From PBB1 sp043749095 (lineage in GTDB: Bacteria; Pseudomonadota; Gammaproteobacteria; Burkholderiales; Burkholderiaceae_C), in assembly GCA_043749095.1 (NCBI GenBank), contig JAYVEB010000067.1:1-16542 (forward strand): a stretch of 16,542 bases of DNA, read 5' to 3'. Shown here one piece after another: positions 16,469 to 16,542 of the stretch (positions within the stretch are counted from its first letter, which is position 1; each line of letters opens with the position of its first letter). The notes beneath the pieces were generated by a model that saw only the letters and a list, made by a program, of their open reading frames with translations, was not told where the DNA came from and did not search any database. The translations under genes were made by a program, and so were the position numbers.

Positions 16469-16542
16469 GAAGTCCCTGACTGCAGATGGCACGGGAGGTG
16501 CGTTGATGCGGCATGGCCGCGAACTACCTTCCCTACGAACCG
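16450..16542 (+). mobile_element. Left end of an IS1182-like insertion sequence (partial)
   Basis: The sequence from 16450, GGGTCTGGGCGGCAGAAGG, matches the terminus of the neighbouring 149-bp element with one difference near the tip (GGG for GAG). It follows directly after a CTAG. A 63-base leader and a transposase start follow before the window ends. The right end, and so the full size and target duplication, lie outside. Confidence 0.65.
16513..16542 (+). CDS. IS1182-like transposase, first 10 codons only
   Basis: The only readable residues are MAANYLPYEP. This resembles the start of transposases of the IS1182 group (forms like xYLPYEPxQxxLLP), recalled and not searched. An in-frame TGA at 16504-16506 makes 16513 the first available ATG. 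GGGAGG at 16493-16498 lies upstream, somewhat far for an ideal ribosome site. The gene runs off the window end. The assignment rests on ten residues plus the inverted-repeat context. Confidence 0.55.
   Translation, partial: MAANYLPYEP

Overview
The window is GC-rich chromosomal DNA from a betaproteobacterium, most likely of the order Burkholderiales (Leptothrix/Rubrivivax/Ideonella-like). The assignment rests on gene content and order: mog-darP divergent from pmbA, ppsR divergent from ppsA, moaA-mobA, a Burkholderiales-type short CysE, and an exosortase (PEP-CTERM) surface protein. No sequence search was possible, so the genus is an inference. Most genes are housekeeping genes with intact diagnostic motifs.

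Layout. 1-116: short leader with two inverted repeats. 117-738: Npun_F0296-like exosortase-dependent surface protein whose C-terminal sorting signal is frameshifted, followed by a strong terminator (754-780) and a second perfect hairpin (783-810). 849-1628 (+): cysE, converging on the darP-mog operon (2837-1635, -). 3023-4420 (+): pmbA/tldE, divergent from darP. 4459-5541 (+): TRAP substrate-binding protein of the TakP type. It converges on its presumed permease genes dctQ-dctM (7688-5554, -), which end an apparent operon yqeY - DUF442 phosphatase - dctQ - dctM. Upstream of that lies rpsU with a near-consensus sigma-70 promoter and its own terminator. 10232-8988 (-): yhiN-type flavoprotein, downstream of ppsR (11080-10259, -). 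11300-13708 (+): ppsA. 14380-13715 and 15581-14454 (-): mobA and moaA. 16296-15658 (-): an NlpC/P60 hydrolase whose 5' end is cut off by mobile DNA. 16293-16542: a 149-bp element with 15-bp terminal inverted repeats between two CTAG copies, directly abutting the left end of an insertion sequence with nearly the same terminus and the first ten codons of an IS1182-like transposase.

How the genes work together. PpsR is the kinase/phosphotransferase that controls PpsA, and the target threonine next to the PpsA catalytic histidine is present. MoaA, MobA and Mog are three steps of molybdenum cofactor synthesis, coded at two separate places. DctP, DctQ and DctM should form one transporter for small 2-oxo or hydroxy acids despite their convergent arrangement. 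DarP and S21 act on the ribosome.

The most notable parts are the right-hand mobile-element junction, with its 42-base near-perfect palindrome and the interrupted NlpC/P60 gene, and the damaged PEP-CTERM tail at the left. I saw no CRISPR array, rRNA or tRNA, and nothing that amounts to a wholly new multi-gene system.
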